A DNA stretch of 64,000 bases from Aliirhizobium smilacinae (GTDB lineage: Bacteria > Pseudomonadota > Alphaproteobacteria > Rhizobiales > Rhizobiaceae): positions 186,001-250,000 of the forward strand of contig NZ_VDMN01000006.1 of assembly GCF_006335145.1 (NCBI RefSeq), read 5' to 3'. The notes beneath the pieces are model-generated. The model was not told where the DNA came from, searched no databases, and was given only the letters and a program-made list of their open reading frames with translations. The translations under genes and the position numbers were made by a program. Within the stretch, counting starts at the first letter, position 1, and the number at the start of each line of letters is the position of its first letter. Shown here in pieces: positions 53,059-61,894 of this stretch.

Positions 53059-54111
53059 TCACACCTCTAGCACCGCCTGCAATTCACCCACCGGCGTCGC
53101 CCCCGCCATGCGTTTCAGCAGCAAGGTCGCCATCAACCGTCCGGCCTCCGAAAGGTCCTCGTAGATCGTCTCGATTCGTGGTCGCACCTGATCGAACAGG
53201 CCGGATGTCTGCTTGGCCACCAGCCGCACGTCGCGGCCGATCGCAAGGCCCAGATCGTGGGTGGCCGACATCACCGCCATGGCCGACACTTCGCCGCCGC
53301 AGATGAAGCCATCCGGTGGATCGGGCTCCGCTAACCTCGCCGCAACATGATCGCGAACCGCGTCCGCCTTGCTGTCGAGCGTGATGCCCGCAGCGATCTC
53401 GAAACCGATGCCTTCCTCCCGCACGGCCGTCATGAAGCCATGGCGCATGTGATGATGGAAGGTGAAGCGTTCGGGCGGCAGGATGATGAACAGCCGCTGA
53501 CAACCCGAGGCGATCAGCCTTTTCGCCGCGTCATAGGTGAAACGGTAATTGTCGTAGTCGACGTAAGGGTGCGGCGTCGCGAGTTCCGTGCGCCCATGGC
53601 AGACGAAGGGAAACCCCGCTTCCAGCAGGAATTTCACCCGCTCGTCCGATGGTTCGGTGCGGCTGAACAATATGCCGTCGGCCATCCTGTTGCGGACGAT
53701 ATGGCGGACGGGATCGATCTGCGGGATGTCGGAAAAATGCGGTGTGATGACGAGGTGGTAGGGTGTGCCGCGCAGCGTCGCCGTCATGCCTCTGATCATC
53801 GACGTGCCGTAGCCGAGGATTTCCTCGTGGGGATCGAGAACCAGGCTGATGACGTTGGTGCGACCGGTGCGCAGGCGCTGGGCCGCCCGGTCTGGCAGAT
53901 AACCAACCTTCGCTGCGGCCGCCTGAACGCGCTGGCGCGTCTCGCGGGCAATCAGCGGATCGTCGCCGAGCGCACGCGACACGGTGGTCACGGCCAACCC
54001 TGTGAGTTCGGCGATCGTCTTCAGCGTCGGTTTGCGGTGGGAACCGGGATTTGAAGGCGAAGCGCTGGCCGTGTTCGGCTTGCCTTCGTCTTCCGCATCG
54101 TCCAGCGGCAT
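53059..54111 (-). CDS. LacI-family transcriptional repressor, AglR-like
   Basis: A 350-residue repressor: N-terminal helix-turn-helix (TLKTIAELTGLAVTTVSRALGDDP), hinge (RAAQRLRTGRTNVISLVLD) and periplasmic-binding-like effector domain (MADGILFSRTEPSDER, ADAVRDHVAARL). The pattern LVLDPHEEILGYGTSMIRG and GTPYHLVITPH resembles AglR of S. meliloti, which controls alpha-glucoside transport. It faces the ABC transporter operon across a gap that contains a perfect palindrome over the -10 box. An inducer sugar is likely. Confidence 0.87.
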   Translation of the reverse strand: MPLDDAEDEGKPNTASASPSNPGSHRKPTLKTIAELTGLAVTTVSRALGDDPLIARETRQRVQAAAAKVGYLPDRAAQRLRTGRTNVISLVLDPHEEILGYGTSMIRGMTATLRGTPYHLVITPHFSDIPQIDPVRHIVRNRMADGILFSRTEPSDERVKFLLEAGFPFVCHGRTELATPHPYVDYDNYRFTYDAAKRLIASGCQRLFIILPPERFTFHHHMRHGFMTAVREEGIGFEIAAGITLDSKADAVRDHVAARLAEPDPPDGFICGGEVSAMAVMSATHDLGLAIGRDVRLVAKQTSGLFDQVRPRIETIYEDLSEAGRLMATLLLKRMAGATPVGELQAVLEV

Positions 54112-54295
54112 GTGTGATCCTCCATCCAGCCGCTGATCGCGACCGGAGCTCGATATATATCGTTACAAATTCCACGCCGATTTCCAGAAATTTCTTTCTG
54201 GTCGCCGGATATTTTCAGGATTCTCTGAAATTCGCGATATGGATCAATACTTTAAAAAATTGATCGAGAGCAATTCAAAAACCTTCGCGTATGGG

Positions 54296-54325
54296 TTGAC
54301 ACTTGCTCGGGTTATAACGTTATAA
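54296..54325 (+). promoter_or_regulatory. Promoter with LacI-type operator of the sugar ABC operon
   Basis: -35 TTGACA (54296-54301) and -10 TTATAA (54320-54325) are 18 bases apart. The -10 lies within the perfect palindrome TTATAACGTTATAA (54312-54325), a size and style bound by LacI-family proteins. A repressor bound here would block RNA polymerase. A partial copy, TATATATCGTTACAAA, occurs near 54153-54168 on the repressor side. Confidence 0.7.
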
Positions 54326-54369
54326 ATTGCCCTGTCCGGAGAGGAGCCCGGATTTGGAGGAGATCACCG

Positions 54370-55626
54370 ATGAATATTCGAGCCATTACAAAACTGGCTG
54401 CGGGCGTGGCTTTGCTTGCCATGACGGCCGGTGCGGTCAAGGCCGCCGAAGAGGTTGAAGTGCTGCACTGGTGGACGTCCGGCGGGGAAGCTGCGGCGCT
54501 CAACGTGCTGAAGGAAAATCTGCAGAAAGAGGGCGTTTCCTGGAAGGATATGCCGGTTGCCGGCGGCGCCGGTTCCGCCGCCATGACCGCGCTTCGCGCC
54601 CGTGTAACGGCCGGCGATCCGCCAACCGCCGTGCAGCTGCTCGGTTTCGACCTGCGTGACTGGTCCCAAATGGGCGTTGCCGCCAACCTCGACGAGCTTG
54701 CCGCCAAGGAAGGCTGGGACAAGGTCATCCCGCCGGCCCTGCAGGAATTTTCCAAATATGACGGCCATTGGGTCGCAGCCCCGGTCAATATCCACTCGAC
54801 CAACTGGCTGTGGCTGAACAAGGCGGCACTCGACAAGGCCGGCGGCAAGGTGCCGACCAATATCGACGAGCTGTTTGCGCTGCTCGACAAGTTCAAGGCC
54901 GAAGGCATCGTCCCGCTCGCGCATGGCGGCGTTCCGTGGCAGGATGGGACTTTGTGGGAAGCAGTCGTGCTTTCCGTCGGCGGGCCGGATTTCTACAAGA
55001 AGGCCGTGCTCGAAGCCGATCCGGCAGCACTGTCCGGCGACACGATGAAGAAGGTCTTCGACGACATGTCGAAGCTTCGCACCTATTTCGACCCGAATTT
55101 CTCCGGCCGCGAATGGAACCTGTCGACCGCTCTCGTCATCGAAGGCAAGGCCGGCGCGCAGGAAATGGGCGACTGGTCGAAGGGCGAATGGCTGCGCGCC
55201 AAGAAGGAACCGGGCAAGGATTTCGTCTGCATCCGCTTCCCCGGCACGCAAGGCTCGGTTCTGTTCAATGCCGACCAGTTCATGATGTTCGACGTGGGCA
55301 AAAAATCTGCCGACGCGCAGATGAAGATGGCATCCGCCGTCGAAAACCCGGCCTTCCAGATCGCCTTCAACAAGGTGAAGGGTTCGGTTCCGGCCCGTAC
55401 CGACATTCCGGATACGGATTTCGACGATTGCGCCAAGAAGGGCATGAAGGATCTTAGCGAGGCCTCGTCCAAGGGCACGCTGATGGGCTCGCTCGCCCAT
55501 GGTTACGCCCAGCCGGCCGCCATCAAGGAAGCCATGCTCGACGTCATCACCCAGCATCTCAACGGTCAGCTGACGACGGATGCTGCGCTGAAGCGTCTGC
55601 CGGAAGCGGTGGCTGCGGCGAAGTGA
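54370..55626 (+). CDS. Sugar ABC transporter substrate-binding protein (glucose/mannose-like)
   Basis: A 418-residue periplasmic binding protein of the MalE-like group. Signal peptide ITKLAAGVALLAMTAGAVKAAE; the mature start VLHWWTSGGEAAALNVLKE is characteristic, followed by TALRARVTAGDPPTAVQL, VNIHSTNWLWLNKAAL and VLSVGGPDFYKK. This order resembles the glucose-binding proteins (GtsA type). GGAGGAGATCACCG precedes ATG 54370. It is the first gene of the operon. The substrate is inferred and could be another hexose or glucoside. Confidence 0.85.
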   Translation: MNIRAITKLAAGVALLAMTAGAVKAAEEVEVLHWWTSGGEAAALNVLKENLQKEGVSWKDMPVAGGAGSAAMTALRARVTAGDPPTAVQLLGFDLRDWSQMGVAANLDELAAKEGWDKVIPPALQEFSKYDGHWVAAPVNIHSTNWLWLNKAALDKAGGKVPTNIDELFALLDKFKAEGIVPLAHGGVPWQDGTLWEAVVLSVGGPDFYKKAVLEADPAALSGDTMKKVFDDMSKLRTYFDPNFSGREWNLSTALVIEGKAGAQEMGDWSKGEWLRAKKEPGKDFVCIRFPGTQGSVLFNADQFMMFDVGKKSADAQMKMASAVENPAFQIAFNKVKGSVPARTDIPDTDFDDCAKKGMKDLSEASSKGTLMGSLAHGYAQPAAIKEAMLDVITQHLNGQLTTDAALKRLPEAVAAAK

Positions 55627-55652
55627 TGGAACAGCGCGGTGGGGGAGGTGAT

Positions 55653-55830
55653 CCCCTCACTAGCGATTTCTAACACTTAGCTAAAGCTAAGATGTTGAAA
55701 TCGCTTTCTCTCCCACAAGGGGAGAGATGAGTGCGCCGCGCCGTCCGCGAATCTACCTCTCCCCTTGTGGGAGAGGTTACAAAATCAAGATCTTAGCTTC
55801 AGCTAAGTCTTAGATTTTGTTGGTGAGGGG
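55653..55830. repeat. Large nested inverted repeat between binding protein and permease genes
   Basis: Outer arms CCCTCAC and GGTGAGGG enclose inner hairpins. On the left, GCGATTTC..GAAATCGC encloses CTTAGCT..AGCTAAG. On the right, AAAATC..GATTTT encloses CTTAGCT..AGCTAAG. The centre has CTCTCCCACAAGGGGAGAG and CTCTCCCCTTGTGGGAGAG, near-inverse copies. The whole can fold into one long cruciform or cloverleaf. It may act as a partial terminator that sets the binding protein to permease ratio. Confidence 0.75.
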
Positions 55831-55878
55831 GCTGACGCCGATCCCTTTTCACAACCGTATTCCCTACCGGAGAACCCC

Positions 55879-56805
55879 ATGACGACAATCGAACCGATGC
55901 CGGTGATCGCTGCGGAACGGCCGCGAAAATCCTTTGCCGACAGGTTGCGCAGCGGCCTGCCCAAGCTGGTGCTGGCGCCGTCCTTCGCCGTCATCCTGAT
56001 CTTCGTCTATGGCTTCATCCTCTGGACGATCACGCTGTCCTTCACCACGTCACGCATCCTGCCGGTCTATAAATGGGGCGGGTTCGATGCCTATTTCCGG
56101 CTCTGGTCGCAGCCGAACTGGTATGTGGCGATGCAGAACCTCGCGATTTTCGGCGTGCTCTATATCGCGCTCTGCACGGCGATCGGGCTTTTCATCGCCA
56201 TCCTGATGGACCAGCGCATTCGCGCCGAGGGCGTGCTTCGGCCGATCTTTCTTTATCCGATGGCGCTGTCATTCGTCGTCACCGGTACGGCATGGAAATG
56301 GTTCCTCAATCCCGGCCTGGGCTTGGAACACACGATGCGCAATCTCGGCTGGGAAAGCTTTACTTTCGACTGGCTGGTGAACCCGAAAATGGCGATCTAT
56401 ACCGTCGTAATCGCTGGCGTCTGGCAGGCGTCGGGCTTCATCATGGCGATGTTTCTGGCCGGCCTTCGCGGCATAGACGGCGAAATCATCAAGGCGGCGC
56501 AGATCGACGGGGCTTCGACGGTCAGCATCTACCGACGCATCATCATTCCGCTGTTGCGCCCTGTGTTTCTCTCAGCCTTCATCGTGCTCGCGCATATGGC
56601 GATCAAATCCTACGACCTCGTCATCGCGCTGACCGGTGGCGGGCCGGGCAATGCGACCGAGCTGCCATCCACCTTCATGTATTCCTACACGTTCAACCGC
56701 AACCAGATGAATGTCGGTTCGGCCAGCGCCGTGATGATGCTGATGGGCATTACCGCGATCATCGTTCCCTATCTCTATTCGGAACTGCGGGAGAAGAAAC
56801 AATGA
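55879..56805 (+). CDS. Sugar ABC transporter permease (MalF-like)
   Basis: A 308-residue inner-membrane permease with six transmembrane segments: LVLAPSFAVILIFVYGFILWTITL, NLAIFGVLYIALCTAIGLFIAIL and others. The conserved cytoplasmic EAA loop is IIKAAQIDGASTVSIYRRIIIPLLRPVF. Preceded by GGAGAACCCC. It overlaps the second permease by four bases (ATGA). The two permeases and the ATPase form the membrane complex with the binding protein upstream. Confidence 0.88.
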   Translation: MTTIEPMPVIAAERPRKSFADRLRSGLPKLVLAPSFAVILIFVYGFILWTITLSFTTSRILPVYKWGGFDAYFRLWSQPNWYVAMQNLAIFGVLYIALCTAIGLFIAILMDQRIRAEGVLRPIFLYPMALSFVVTGTAWKWFLNPGLGLEHTMRNLGWESFTFDWLVNPKMAIYTVVIAGVWQASGFIMAMFLAGLRGIDGEIIKAAQIDGASTVSIYRRIIIPLLRPVFLSAFIVLAHMAIKSYDLVIALTGGGPGNATELPSTFMYSYTFNRNQMNVGSASAVMMLMGITAIIVPYLYSELREKKQ

Positions 56806-57683
56806 GCGCCGCACCCGAAACCATCAGCGCCGGCTCGGCACGTTTCACCCGCTTTTTTATCTACGGCGCGCTGATCATCCTCGCGATCGTCTACCTGCTG
56901 CCGCTTTACGTGATGCTGTCGACCTCGCTGAAATCGCTCGACGAAATCCGCGGCGGCGACATGCTGGCGCTGCCGACCGATCCGTCTATCGCGGCCTGGA
57001 TGAAGGCCTGGGGCGAAGCCTGCATCGGGGTCTCCTGCGTCGGTATCAAGGGATATTTCTGGAACTCGATCAAGATGGTCGTGCCGGCCGTCGTCATCTC
57101 GACTTTGCTCGGTGCGCTCAACGGTTACGTGCTGACCAAATGGCGGTTTCCCGGCCACAAGCTGGTTTTCGGCATGATGCTGTTTGCCTGCTTTATCCCG
57201 TTCCAGGCGGTGCTGATCCCGATGGCGCGGCTGCTTGGCCTGATGGGCCTGTCGAATTCGACGACCGGCCTTGTCATGGTCCACGTTGTTTACGGCCTCG
57301 GCTTCACCACGCTGTTCTTCCGCAACTATTACGAAGCCTTTCCGGATGAGCTGGTGAAGGCTGCGATGATCGACGGTGCCGGGTTCTTCAAGATCTTCTG
57401 GCGAATATTGCTGCCAAGTTCGGGGCCGATCATCGTCGTCACCGTCATCTACCAGTTCACCAATATCTGGAACGACTTTCTGTTCGGCGTCTCGTTTTCG
57501 TCCGGCGAAGCCTCGCCGATGACGGTAGCGCTCAACAACCTCGTTTCGTCTTCCACCGGCGTCAAGGAATACAATGTCGACATGGCGGCGGCCGTCTTTG
57601 CCGCTTTGCCGACGCTGTTCGTTTATGTCGTCGCCGGACGTTATTTCGTGCGCGGTCTTATGGCCGGCGCCGTCAAGGGATAA
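56802..57683 (+). CDS. Sugar ABC transporter permease (MalG-like)
   Basis: A 293-residue inner-membrane permease with six transmembrane segments (YGALIILAIVYLLPLYVMLSTSL, VVISTLLGALNGYVL and others). The EAA motif is ELVKAAMIDGAGFFKIFWRILLPSSGP. ATG 56802 overlaps the stop of the first permease and defines the N-terminus. Seven bases separate it from the ATPase gene. Confidence 0.88.
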   Translation: MSAAPETISAGSARFTRFFIYGALIILAIVYLLPLYVMLSTSLKSLDEIRGGDMLALPTDPSIAAWMKAWGEACIGVSCVGIKGYFWNSIKMVVPAVVISTLLGALNGYVLTKWRFPGHKLVFGMMLFACFIPFQAVLIPMARLLGLMGLSNSTTGLVMVHVVYGLGFTTLFFRNYYEAFPDELVKAAMIDGAGFFKIFWRILLPSSGPIIVVTVIYQFTNIWNDFLFGVSFSSGEASPMTVALNNLVSSSTGVKEYNVDMAAAVFAALPTLFVYVVAGRYFVRGLMAGAVKG

Positions 57684-57689
57684 ACCTTC

Positions 57690-58790
57690 ATGAGCTTTCT
57701 TGAAATCAGGAACATCCGCAAGAAGATCGGCAGCGTCGAGATCCTCAAGGGTATCGATATCAGCCTTGAAAAGGGTGGCTTTCTCGTGCTTGTCGGTCCA
57801 TCCGGCTGCGGCAAGTCCACGCTTCTGAATGCGATCGCCGGCCTGCTGCCACCGTCCTCGGGCGACATCGTCATTGACGGCCAGGTGGTGACGGACCTGC
57901 ATCCGTCGAAGCGCGATATCGCCATGGTCTTCCAGTCCTATGCGCTCTACCCGAACATGACGGTGGAGGAGAACATCGCCTTTGCGCTGGAAATGCGCGG
58001 GGTGGACAAGGCCGGGCGTGCCAAGGCGGTGGCGCAGGTGGCAAAAACCCTGCAGATCGAACATCTTCTGAAGCGTCGCCCGAGCCAGCTTTCCGGCGGC
58101 CAGCGCCAGCGTGTTGCGATGGGCCGGGCGCTGGTGCGCCAGCCGCGCGTCTTCCTGTTCGATGAGCCGCTCTCCAACCTCGATGCCAAGCTGCGTGTCG
58201 AAGTCCGCGCCGAGATCAAGGCGTTGCATCAGAACACTCATGCAACGATCGTCTACGTCACTCATGACCAGATCGAAGCAATGACGCTTGCGACCAAGAT
58301 CGTCGTGCTGAAGGAAGGCATCGTCCAGCAGGTCGGCACGCCGGCGGAAATCTACAATCGTCCGGCCAATCTCTTCGTCGCCGATTTCATGGGCTCGCCG
58401 GCGATGAACATGCTGAAGGGCAGGGTGGTCGCAGGCGGTATCCAGTTGTTCGGTGCCGGCGGGCAGGGGGTGACGGTCAAAATCCCGCCTTCGGTTACGA
58501 CTTCCATTCCCGAGGGCAGCCAGGTTGTCCTCGGCCTGCGTCCCGAAGCGATCTCGGACCAGGGGTCTGCCGATGCGGCTGCTGCTGCCAGCGCGCATAT
58601 AGATGCGCAGGTGATGATCGTGGAACCGACCGGATCCGATACGTTCGTCACCGGCAAACTCGATGGCACGACCTTTACCGGCCGTGCCCGTGCGGAAACG
58701 GTGGTCGAACCCGGCCAGACCTTTCGCTTTGTCTTCAATCTCGACAAGGCGGTGGTTTTCGACCCGGAGAGCGGCAGCCGCATCGACTGA
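57690..58790 (+). CDS. Sugar ABC transporter ATP-binding protein (UgpC/MsmK-like)
   Basis: A 366-residue ATPase. Walker A GPSGCGKST (near residue 37), Q-loop VFQSYALYPNMTV, signature LSGGQRQRV, Walker B FLFDEPLSNLD and H-loop VTHDQIEAM are complete. The C-terminal regulatory domain (OB fold, TOBE) includes LGLRPEAISDQG. It closes the operon. The TOBE domain indicates sugar or glycerol-phosphate import. Confidence 0.92.
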   Translation: MSFLEIRNIRKKIGSVEILKGIDISLEKGGFLVLVGPSGCGKSTLLNAIAGLLPPSSGDIVIDGQVVTDLHPSKRDIAMVFQSYALYPNMTVEENIAFALEMRGVDKAGRAKAVAQVAKTLQIEHLLKRRPSQLSGGQRQRVAMGRALVRQPRVFLFDEPLSNLDAKLRVEVRAEIKALHQNTHATIVYVTHDQIEAMTLATKIVVLKEGIVQQVGTPAEIYNRPANLFVADFMGSPAMNMLKGRVVAGGIQLFGAGGQGVTVKIPPSVTTSIPEGSQVVLGLRPEAISDQGSADAAAAASAHIDAQVMIVEPTGSDTFVTGKLDGTTFTGRARAETVVEPGQTFRFVFNLDKAVVFDPESGSRID

Positions 58791-58917
58791 ATACGGTGGT
58801 GGAAGGGTTTCCTGCGCCCCTTGCCACTGTCCCGAAACGGTACGGCTGATACGTTTCCGTAACACCGTGGGGCAAGGTCGCGTCCGGTTGTTCCAAACAG
58901 CTGTTGGCGCGATCTGT

Positions 58918-58938
58918 AAAAGCGGTTAGAACCGTTTT
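58918..58938. promoter_or_regulatory. Inverted repeat upstream of the HWE kinase gene
   Basis: AAAAG-CGGTT-AG-AACCG-TTTT, with arms CGGTT and AACCG separated by two bases and flanked by A and T runs. It is about 97 bases before the kinase start. It could be an operator or a weak terminator of the ABC operon. The sequence between 58791 and 59034 has no gene. Confidence 0.4.
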
Positions 58939-59034
58939 GGGCTAAGATGTATTAGCGTAGGGCGGGACGAACTGATGATCAGTGACAGCGGGCAGCTTTT
59001 GCCTGCAGCTTTATTATTGGCTTAAGATAGCGGA

Positions 59035-60732
59035 ATGTTTAGATTTTCGCGTCTTTTCCCCACAGCCTCGATCGGCGCCTATCTGATGGCGCTGGTGATT
59101 GTTGTCGCCCTGCCGCTGCTTGCCTTCGTCAGTTTTCTCGTCCTGCAGCTTGAGGGCCAGGAGCGCGAGGGGCTGGCCAACGAGACGGCCGAGGATGCGC
59201 AGCTGATCGCCCGATCCGTCGATCGCGAATTGCAGGATATGGCGACGACCTTGCGTCTGCTGATCACATCGCCGGAGCTTGAAGCGGGCGATCTGAGAGC
59301 CTTCCACGACCGTACCCAGCGCAGCCTCCGCTCCAATTCGCTTTATGTCATCGTCGTCGACAAGGATGGCCAGCAGCGACTGAATACCCGTTCGCCCTTC
59401 GGCGAACCGCTGGTCAAGATGTCGAACATGCCGGCATTGGAATCGGTGCTCAAATCGCGCATCACCGAAGTTTCCAGCGTGTTTTTCGGCAAGACCAGCA
59501 ACAAGTGGGTGTTCAACGTCGCCATGCCGTTGCCCGACGAGCTTTCCCATGCCGGCTCTGCCGTGATCATGACGCAGAATGCCGAGGACATGGAAAAGCT
59601 GGTTTCCGTCGAGGGTCTTCCTGCCGGCTGGTCGGCGGCCGTCATCGATGGGCAAGGTCAGGTCGTGGCCTCGGCCGGGGCTGAAAAGATCGCTTCGGGC
59701 AAGCCGTTCGACAGTGAAACCCTGCGCCTGATGACGGGTTTCAAGGGCACGATCGAAGATGTCGATGGCGATGAAAAGCAGATGTACGGTTATGCCCAGA
59801 TCACCGGCTGGACCTGGAAGGCCGTCGTCTGGGGGCCGATCGCATCGGCACAGGAAGGCATCATCACCACGTTCAAGCAGCTGATTGCGGGCGGCGTGAT
59901 CTTCCTGACGCTGGCGGTCCTGTTTGCCTATACGATCGCCCGTCAGCTTCGCACGCCGATCCGGCAGATTGCCGATATGGCAGAGCGGATCGGCAAGGGC
60001 GAGATTGTGTCGCCGGTCGAGACGCGGATCACCGAAGCCAACCAGGTGGCGGTGGCGCTGTCGAACGCATCCTTCGACCGCAGCGAGGCGGAAGACCGCA
60101 TCCATCTCATCCTGCACGAACTGGTGCATCGGACGAAGAACATCCTGACGCTGGTGCAGGCGATGATGCGCCAGCTCGGCCGTCAGGATACGACCATGCC
60201 GGAATTCCAGAAGGCGATCAGCACCCGCCTGCAGGGGCTGGCGAAATCGATCGAGGCGCTGGCCAAGGAACAATGGGCTGGCGTTCGCCTGAGGCGTGTC
60301 ATCGAGATCCACCTGTCGAACTTTGAGGCCGGTGACCGGCTGCTCGTTCAGGGCGAGGATTTCATGCTTAAAGCCGAGGCGGTACAAAATCTCGGCCTGG
60401 TGCTGCATGAACTGGCGACCAACTCGGTGAAATACGGTGCGCTTTCGGTTCCGCATGGCCGCGTGCGCATCCGTTGGGATGATGTCTCCCCCGAAGATGA
60501 TGGACGGCCAAAAATCCGGCTTGTCTGGGAGGAAAGCGGCGGCCCGCTGGTGAGCGAGCCATCCCGCAAGGGGTTTGGAACGACCATCATCCAGCGCCAT
60601 GCGATTGCGGCTTTCGGTGGACAGGTGGATGTCGAGTTCCGCCCGGAAGGTCTGATCTGGCGGCTTGTCGCGCCGCGCGCCAATCTGGAACGCGACGAGG
60701 CGAGCGAAGAGCGCCGCAGTCTGGCAATCTAG
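59035..60732 (+). CDS. Membrane-bound HWE-family sensor histidine kinase
   Basis: A 565-residue kinase. TM1 (YLMALVIVVALPLLAFVSFLVL, residues about 16-37), a periplasmic sensor region (about 40-280, dCache-like), TM2 (VIFLTLAVLFAYTIA, near 290), a HAMP region (RTPIRQIADMAERIGKGEIV) and an HWE histidine kinase core. The phosphorylated His365 lies in HELVHRTKN; the N-box has HELATNSVKYGALS and G1 has WEESGGP, the defining marks. HWE kinases commonly feed the PhyR-NepR-EcfG general stress cascade. The stimulus is unknown. Confidence 0.87.
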   Translation: MFRFSRLFPTASIGAYLMALVIVVALPLLAFVSFLVLQLEGQEREGLANETAEDAQLIARSVDRELQDMATTLRLLITSPELEAGDLRAFHDRTQRSLRSNSLYVIVVDKDGQQRLNTRSPFGEPLVKMSNMPALESVLKSRITEVSSVFFGKTSNKWVFNVAMPLPDELSHAGSAVIMTQNAEDMEKLVSVEGLPAGWSAAVIDGQGQVVASAGAEKIASGKPFDSETLRLMTGFKGTIEDVDGDEKQMYGYAQITGWTWKAVVWGPIASAQEGIITTFKQLIAGGVIFLTLAVLFAYTIARQLRTPIRQIADMAERIGKGEIVSPVETRITEANQVAVALSNASFDRSEAEDRIHLILHELVHRTKNILTLVQAMMRQLGRQDTTMPEFQKAISTRLQGLAKSIEALAKEQWAGVRLRRVIEIHLSNFEAGDRLLVQGEDFMLKAEAVQNLGLVLHELATNSVKYGALSVPHGRVRIRWDDVSPEDDGRPKIRLVWEESGGPLVSEPSRKGFGTTIIQRHAIAAFGGQVDVEFRPEGLIWRLVAPRANLERDEASEERRSLAI

Positions 60733-60759
60733 TTCGTGACGATTTGATCGACCGGCGCA

Positions 60760-60785
60760 GGAACGAAGAATAACCCGTCGCCGTT
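60760..60785 (+). promoter_or_regulatory. EcfG-type promoter of topoisomerase IB
   Basis: GGAAC-N17-CGTT, a perfect match, with CGTT ending nine bases before ATG 60795. The transcript would start only a few bases before the ATG, giving an almost leaderless message. Confidence 0.7.
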
Positions 60786-60794
60786 CTAGCGCTC

Positions 60795-61850
60795 ATGGAC
60801 CTGTCGCTCAAAACCATCGAAATCGATGCCGTTTCTCTGGAAACAATCGGGCTTACCTATGTCCACGGTACCGAGCCGGGCATCCGCCGGCTAAGGCGTG
60901 GCAAAGGGTTCTCCTACAAGCTGCCGGACGGTACGGTTCTTTCGAGCGAAAAGGATCGCCTGCGTATTACCGCACTCGGTCTGCCGCCGGCTTACGAAAA
61001 TGTCTGGATCTGCATCGATCCGCGTGGCCATCTGCAGGCGACGGGTTATGACTCCCGCGGACGAAAACAGTATCGGTATCACACGGAGTGGCAGAGTTTC
61101 CGCAGCGAGCAGAAGTTCGACCAGCTCTTGCGTTTTGGTGAAGCTCTGCCGCGTATTCGCCGCAAGGTGAAGCGTGATCTGTCGCTTGGTCTCGACCACT
61201 CGGATTGTGTTCTCGCCGCCCTTGTTGCACTGATGGATGTCACGCATCTGCGTGTCGGCAACCGCGCCTATGCCAAGGAAAACCGCACCTATGGTGCGAC
61301 GACGCTTCTCAAGCGGCACATGGTTCTCTCCGGCGATGGCGTTCTGTTGCGCTTCACGGCCAAGGGCGGCAAACGCGTCCAGCATACGCTCAAACATCCG
61401 AGGCTGCAGCGTATCTTCGAGGAAATCGCGGATCTGCCGGGCCGCCAGCTCTTCTCGTTCCCGGATGAACACGGCACGCCGCGGCCGGTCGATTCCGGTA
61501 GGCTCAATGCCTATCTGGCAAAGGCGGCCGGTTTTCCGGTCTCCGCCAAGACTTTCCGAACCTGGGGAGGCAGCCTCGCTGCCTTCATGACGGCGTGGAC
61601 GGTGTTGGAAGACGAGGATAAACGGCCGAAGATAAAGGTGCTCACCAAGGCGGCGTCGGATGTGTTGCAGAATACCCCTGCTGTCTGCCGGTCAAGCTAT
61701 ATCCATCCAAGCATTCTTGACCTTTCGGAAGATGACACGCCGCTTCGCCGGGTCATGAATGACGGGAATTCTTCCAAGGCACCGCGCGGATTGCGCATCA
61801 ACGAAGCCCGATTGGTGACGTTTCTGAAAGAGACAGGTTCAAACGAATAG
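60795..61850 (+). CDS. DNA topoisomerase IB (poxvirus type)
   Basis: A 351-residue type IB topoisomerase that relaxes supercoils by nicking one strand through a 3'-phosphotyrosine bond. RVGNRAYAKENRTYGATTLLKRHM contains a catalytic Arg/Lys region, FRTWGGSLAAFM another Arg, and the nucleophile Tyr is in RSSYIHPSIL. Residues 1-110 form the N-terminal domain. The ATG is very close to the predicted stress promoter. Length is normal for bacterial members. Bacterial TopIB genes have been seen under general stress control. Confidence 0.9.
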   Translation: MDLSLKTIEIDAVSLETIGLTYVHGTEPGIRRLRRGKGFSYKLPDGTVLSSEKDRLRITALGLPPAYENVWICIDPRGHLQATGYDSRGRKQYRYHTEWQSFRSEQKFDQLLRFGEALPRIRRKVKRDLSLGLDHSDCVLAALVALMDVTHLRVGNRAYAKENRTYGATTLLKRHMVLSGDGVLLRFTAKGGKRVQHTLKHPRLQRIFEEIADLPGRQLFSFPDEHGTPRPVDSGRLNAYLAKAAGFPVSAKTFRTWGGSLAAFMTAWTVLEDEDKRPKIKVLTKAASDVLQNTPAVCRSSYIHPSILDLSEDDTPLRRVMNDGNSSKAPRGLRINEARLVTFLKETGSNE

Positions 61851-61894
61851 GCCGCCCCAGAAGGACGGCCCGTCAAGGTCTGGACTGATGTGCC

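Noticed and set aside
56775..58865. Minus-strand 696-codon frame over the second permease and the ATPase
   Set aside because: It is antisense to two genes with full motif sets; composition is typical of shadow frames.
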